The notes under the pieces: model-generated | The model's database searches: none | What the model was told of the DNA's origin: nothing | Seen by the model: only the letters and a program-made list of their open reading frames with translations | Shown here: positions 54,351 to 57,349 of the stretch, one piece after another | Layout: each line of letters begins with the position of its first letter | How positions within the stretch are numbered: position 1 is the first letter of the stretch | Program-made: the position numbers and the translations under genes | Assembly (NCBI GenBank): GCA_017620975.1 | Contig: JAGAUD010000014.1 | Span: forward strand, 1 to 57,349 | DNA length: 57,349 bases | Direction: 5' to 3' | Source of the DNA: Lachnospiraceae bacterium | GTDB lineage: Bacteria > Bacillota_A > Clostridia > Lachnospirales > Lachnospiraceae

Positions 54351-56403
54351 TGGCAACATAGCCGCATTGTTCGTCCATACACACAAGTTTATTACCTTTC
54401 TCCAAAAGCATCTTGCCGCATCGTGGACACTTCTCTCCTGACGGTTTCTGCCATACCATGAAATCACATTCCGGATTATCAATACAGCCATAATATCTTC
54501 TGCCCTTTTTGGTCTTCTTTACTACGATATCCTTACCGCAATTAGGACACTGTACACCGATTTTTTCAAAAAAAGGCAAAGTATTACGACACTCCGGAAA
54601 TCCCGGGCAGGCCAGGAATCGTCCGTGCGGGCCATATTTGATGACCATCCTTCTGCCGCACAATTCACAAATTTCCTCTGATTCTTCATCGGCTATGGTC
54701 ACATGCTCCAGTTCTTTCTCTGCATTTTTGACCGCTTCATCCAGATCAGGATAGAAATTGGAGACAACAGTCTTCCATTTAACAGTACCTTCTTCCACTG
54801 CATCCAAAAGCGCTTCCATATTGGCGGTAAAATTCACATCAACAATGGAAGGGAAGGCTTCCTTCATCATATTATTGACCACTTCACCAAGTTCAGTTAT
54901 ATAAAGATTTTTATTTTCTTTGATCACATATCTGCGGGCAAGAATCGTGGTAATTGTAGGCGCATAAGTACTGGGGCGTCCAATGCCAAGTTCTTCCAGA
55001 GCACGTACCAGAGAAGCCTCAGTATAATGGGCAGGAGGCTGCGTAAAGTGCTGTTTTGGTTCAAAGGAGAGAAATTCCAGTTCACTTGCCTTGTTCAATT
55101 CTCCCGACAGGCTGTTTTCTTCCTCCTTGTCATCTTCCTGAACATAAACGCTCATAAAGCCATCAAATACGCAACGGGACGCAGACACGGTAAATACCTG
55201 TTCTGCCGCTTCTATTTTCACGGAAGTCGTTTCATAATGCGCAGGCGTCATACGACTTGCCACAAATCGTTTCCAGATCAGCTGATACAACCTGAATAAA
55301 TCCCTGGGCAACTGTTCTTTCATTGCAACAGGATGACGTTCCAAATCCGTAGGACGAATAGCTTCATGTGCATCCTGAATCTTCTGACTATTCTTCTTCT
55401 CAGCGCCTGTACCGGCAGCATAATTTTCTCCGTGATGCTTTTCAATATATTCAGAAGCCATTTTCTCAGCTTCTTCAGAAACACGAGTAGAATCGGTACG
55501 CAGGTATGTGATCAGACCCACCGTTCCTTCTCCCTTGATATCCACACCTTCATACAACTGCTGTGCCAGACGCATGGTCTTCTGTGTAGAGAAATTCAAT
55601 ACCTTACTTGCTTCCTGCTGCAAAGTGGATGTAGTAAAGGGCAAAGGAGCCTTCTTGAAACGTTCTCCCTTTTTTACTTCTGCCACATGGTATTGAGCAC
55701 CTTCTAATGACTTCATCACAGCCTGTGTTTCAGCTTCACTGTTAATAGACCTTTTCCCGGCTTTCGTACCATAGTATTTTGCAGTAAGAGACTTCTTTTC
55801 GCCTTTCACTTTCAGGTTTACATCCAGTGACCAGTACTCTTCCGGAATGAAAGCATCAATTTCCTCTTCTCTGTCACAGATGATTCGAAGTGCAACAGAC
55901 TGCACTCTTCCCGCACTCAAGCCTCTTTTGACTTTTGCCCAGAGAAGCGGGGAGATACGATACCCTACCATACGGTCAAGTGCTCGCCTAGCCTGTTGTG
56001 CATCTACCAGATTCATATCAATCTCCCGAGCATGCTTTAAAGATTCCTTTACCGCATTCTTAGTAATCTCATTAAAGGTAATTCGATATACTTTCTTATC
56101 CTCCAGCTTCAGTGCATAAAAGAGATGCCAGGAAATCGCCTCTCCTTCACGATCAGGGTCGGTTGCCAGATAAATCTTTTCAGCCTTCTTCACTTCCTTG
56201 CGCAGTGCAGCAAGAATATCGCCTTTTCCTCTGATGGTAATATACTTGGGATCGTAGTCATGATCTACATCGATTCCCAACTGGCTCTTGGGCAAATCTC
56301 GCACATGACCGTTACTTGCTGCCACTTCATAATTGGCGCCCAGAAATTTCTTTATTGTCTTCACCTTGGCAGGTGACTCTACGATAACTAAATACTTCGC
56401 CAT
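54331..56403 (-). CDS. topA: DNA topoisomerase I
   Basis: TopA relaxes negatively supercoiled DNA through a transient tyrosine link. The 690 residues start with a Toprim domain (VIVESPAKVKTI, then TDPDREGEAISWH near 86). The active tyrosine is in TYLRTDSTR near 303. The C-terminus has three Cys4 zinc ribbons: CELCGRR/CPGFPEC, CPNCGKD/CIDNPEC and CPRCGKM/CMDEQC. RBS GAGGAAG precedes the ATG. Its last codons lie in a 22-base inverted repeat. Confidence 0.96.
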   Translation of the reverse strand: MAKYLVIVESPAKVKTIKKFLGANYEVAASNGHVRDLPKSQLGIDVDHDYDPKYITIRGKGDILAALRKEVKKAEKIYLATDPDREGEAISWHLFYALKLEDKKVYRITFNEITKNAVKESLKHAREIDMNLVDAQQARRALDRMVGYRISPLLWAKVKRGLSAGRVQSVALRIICDREEEIDAFIPEEYWSLDVNLKVKGEKKSLTAKYYGTKAGKRSINSEAETQAVMKSLEGAQYHVAEVKKGERFKKAPLPFTTSTLQQEASKVLNFSTQKTMRLAQQLYEGVDIKGEGTVGLITYLRTDSTRVSEEAEKMASEYIEKHHGENYAAGTGAEKKNSQKIQDAHEAIRPTDLERHPVAMKEQLPRDLFRLYQLIWKRFVASRMTPAHYETTSVKIEAAEQVFTVSASRCVFDGFMSVYVQEDDKEEENSLSGELNKASELEFLSFEPKQHFTQPPAHYTEASLVRALEELGIGRPSTYAPTITTILARRYVIKENKNLYITELGEVVNNMMKEAFPSIVDVNFTANMEALLDAVEEGTVKWKTVVSNFYPDLDEAVKNAEKELEHVTIADEESEEICELCGRRMVIKYGPHGRFLACPGFPECRNTLPFFEKIGVQCPNCGKDIVVKKTKKGRRYYGCIDNPECDFMVWQKPSGEKCPRCGKMLLEKGNKLVCMDEQCGYVANKGQES

Positions 56404-56483
56404 TTTCTTCCTCTATTTATTGTCGTTATTCACTGCAGATCGACACAAAGCCAAACCGCAGCATTAGGTGTTAATCGTGAACC

Positions 56484-56512
56484 ACTATACACCAAATTTT
56501 TTTTTCGCGCAA
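56484..56512 (-). promoter_or_regulatory. Promoter of topA
   Basis: TTGCGC (56507-56512) and TATAGT (56484-56489) on the minus strand are spaced by 17 bases, with a nine-base A tract in the spacer. Confidence 0.6.
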
Positions 56513-56582
56513 GATAAATTTTTATTCTTTCGAATAATTTAATTTTTAAACACTGTTTTTATGCATTCGAAAAAGTAAATAA

Positions 56583-56614
56583 AAAACAAAGGAATGTAAA
56601 TATTTACACTCCTC
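56583..56614 (-). terminator. Terminator of the zinc-ribbon protein gene
   Basis: A near-perfect AT-rich palindrome (56590-56613, AGGAGTGTAAAT pairing with ATTTACATTCCT) is followed by TTTGTTTTTT on the minus strand. It lies 43 bases past the stop codon. Confidence 0.7.
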
Positions 56615-56656
56615 TGCCTTATAGATAGGAAGATTCTCAATCGTCCTTCAATTGAC

Positions 56657-57139
56657 TTATTCGGCCTTTTCCTCTACTGCCTCTGCAACAGGTGCTTCTG
56701 CGTTCTCCTGTGCAGGTTCTGCAGCTGCCGCATCTTCAACAGGAACTTCTCTTACTTCTTCTGCCTGAACTTCCTCCGGAATCTCCTCAGGAACGGCAGT
56801 GCCACACTTAGGGCAGAATGCCGCATCAGAAGCAACTTCAGCGCCACAGCTTTCACACAGTTTGATACCTTTAATCTTGCGAATATCTTTCCTCAGCTTC
56901 TCGATTTCTTCATAAGCAGCATCAACCAGTTTAAATCTCTCTTCCAGACCGTTATCACATTGCTCCTCTTTATGTTCATACACAAAACGACCAATCTCTT
57001 TAAAATACTTCTCAATAAGCGATTCCTGTGTACTGATCTTACTGGTCAGACTGGTAACCTCTGCGATCTCTTTTGCCTTATCGGCTACTTCCTTACTTTT
57101 GCTTGAAACTGTCTCACTAAGTTTGTCCCAAAAAGCCAT
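56657..57139 (-). CDS. Small protein with coiled coil, zinc ribbon and acidic tail
   Basis: The 160-residue protein is not assigned to a named function. Residues ~1-90 are helical and Lys/Glu-rich, likely coiled coil. CESCGAEV...FCPKCGTAV (about 95-114) is a Cys4 zinc ribbon. The last ~45 residues are Glu/Ala/Pro-rich and probably disordered. There is no signal peptide or membrane segment. Similar zinc-ribbon proteins are common in Clostridia with unknown role. AAAGGAG precedes the ATG, and the gene has its own strong promoter and terminator. Confidence 0.85.
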   Translation of the reverse strand: MAFWDKLSETVSSKSKEVADKAKEIAEVTSLTSKISTQESLIEKYFKEIGRFVYEHKEEQCDNGLEERFKLVDAAYEEIEKLRKDIRKIKGIKLCESCGAEVASDAAFCPKCGTAVPEEIPEEVQAEEVREVPVEDAAAAEPAQENAEAPVAEAVEEKAE

Positions 57140-57179
57140 AACGTTTTCTCCTTTCGGTGTAAATACACTTTATATTCAG

Positions 57180-57208
57180 ATTATACTATTTTTTGCTGGG
57201 TATTACAA
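57180..57208 (-). promoter_or_regulatory. Promoter of the zinc-ribbon protein gene
   Basis: TTGTAA (57203-57208) and a perfect TATAAT (57180-57185) on the minus strand are spaced by 17 bases. Confidence 0.8.
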
Positions 57209-57250
57209 CTAAATTCCTCTTAAGATTTCAAAAGATTTTCTAAAGATATA

Positions 57251-57285
57251 AAAAAAAACCTAAAGCCATTTATTAGGCTCTAAGG
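57251..57285 (-). terminator. Terminator after the tRNA-like sequence
   Basis: On the minus strand CCTTAGAGCC pairs with GGCTTTAGG (one bulge, one G-T pair) around TAATAAAT. Eight T follow (57251-57258). Confidence 0.8.
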
Positions 57286-57319
57286 AATTCCTTGGGTTGG
57301 GCTATTCAAAAATAGTCAA

Positions 57320-57349
57320 CAGCTGATAGGTGAATCGAACCCCTGTTTC
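57320..57349 (-). tRNA. 3' end of a tRNA-like gene (cut by the window edge)
   Basis: On the minus strand GGGGTTCGATTCACC looks like a T-arm with loop TTCGATT. The stem has one mismatch (G-A) out of five pairs. Seven bases that could be the acceptor 3' strand and a G discriminator follow, with no encoded CCA. Identity cannot be given because the anticodon is outside the window. The 3' end of a tmRNA is an alternative. A small hairpin (57296-57320) and a strong terminator follow. Confidence 0.4.

Overview
The window looks like chromosomal core DNA of an anaerobic, spore-forming Firmicute, most likely a Lachnospiraceae-type Clostridium relative. The support is a six-gene Rnf complex, a Na+-pumping biotin decarboxylase operon, CodY, a T-box in front of pheST, SpoIID- and SleB-type sporulation enzymes, an ATP-type PEP carboxykinase and mid-to-low GC. 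I see no prophage, transposase, CRISPR array, toxin-antitoxin pair or other defence locus. Placement below family level is not possible from the sequence alone.

Layout from left to right. 1-1479: start of an EF-G-like gene (leftward) and divergent tyrA. 1571-12231: a leftward run of spoIID-like, yihY-like, T-box-pheS-pheT, M18 aminopeptidase, queA, metallo-beta-lactamase-fold protein and VanZ-like gene. 12395-12590: 6S RNA with its own promoter. 12646-19494: GDP-fucose genes (gmd, fcl, manC, manA), a divergent AraC regulator and a polyprenyl glycosylphosphotransferase. 19773-27668: pckA, pepP, deoC, citrate synthase and thrC. 27783-33727: a cortex-hydrolase-like gene and rnfCDGEAB. 33914-40056: yprB-like exonuclease, then rpiR, HI0933-like flavoprotein, cmk, ispH and rpsA. 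40225-45657: a five-gene carboxyltransferase/decarboxylase operon. 45836-50840: two D,D-carboxypeptidases flanking scpB, scpA and a phosphoesterase. 50958-57139: rpsU, rpsB-tsf, codY, topA and a zinc-ribbon protein. The right edge cuts into a tRNA-like sequence.

Four gaps exceed 300 bases. 9012-9501 holds the pheS promoter, T-box, terminator and folded element A. 12232-12645 holds the 6S RNA gene and a terminator. 21471-21821 holds the pckA promoter and folded element B. 24368-24738 holds the deoC and citrate synthase promoters and folded element C. Elements B and C are diverged copies of one multi-hairpin repeat in opposite orientations.

Functionally, Rnf and the decarboxylase beta subunit are both ion pumps, so ferredoxin:NAD+ electron flow and decarboxylation may feed a shared Na+ gradient. 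PckA, citrate synthase and the oxaloacetate-type carboxyltransferase meet at oxaloacetate. The most interesting locus is the carboxyltransferase operon. It carries an acyl-CoA-type and an oxaloacetate-type carboxyltransferase, one biotin carrier, a beta pump and an unusual lipoprotein-OadG fusion, that is, transcarboxylase parts joined to a Na+ pump.
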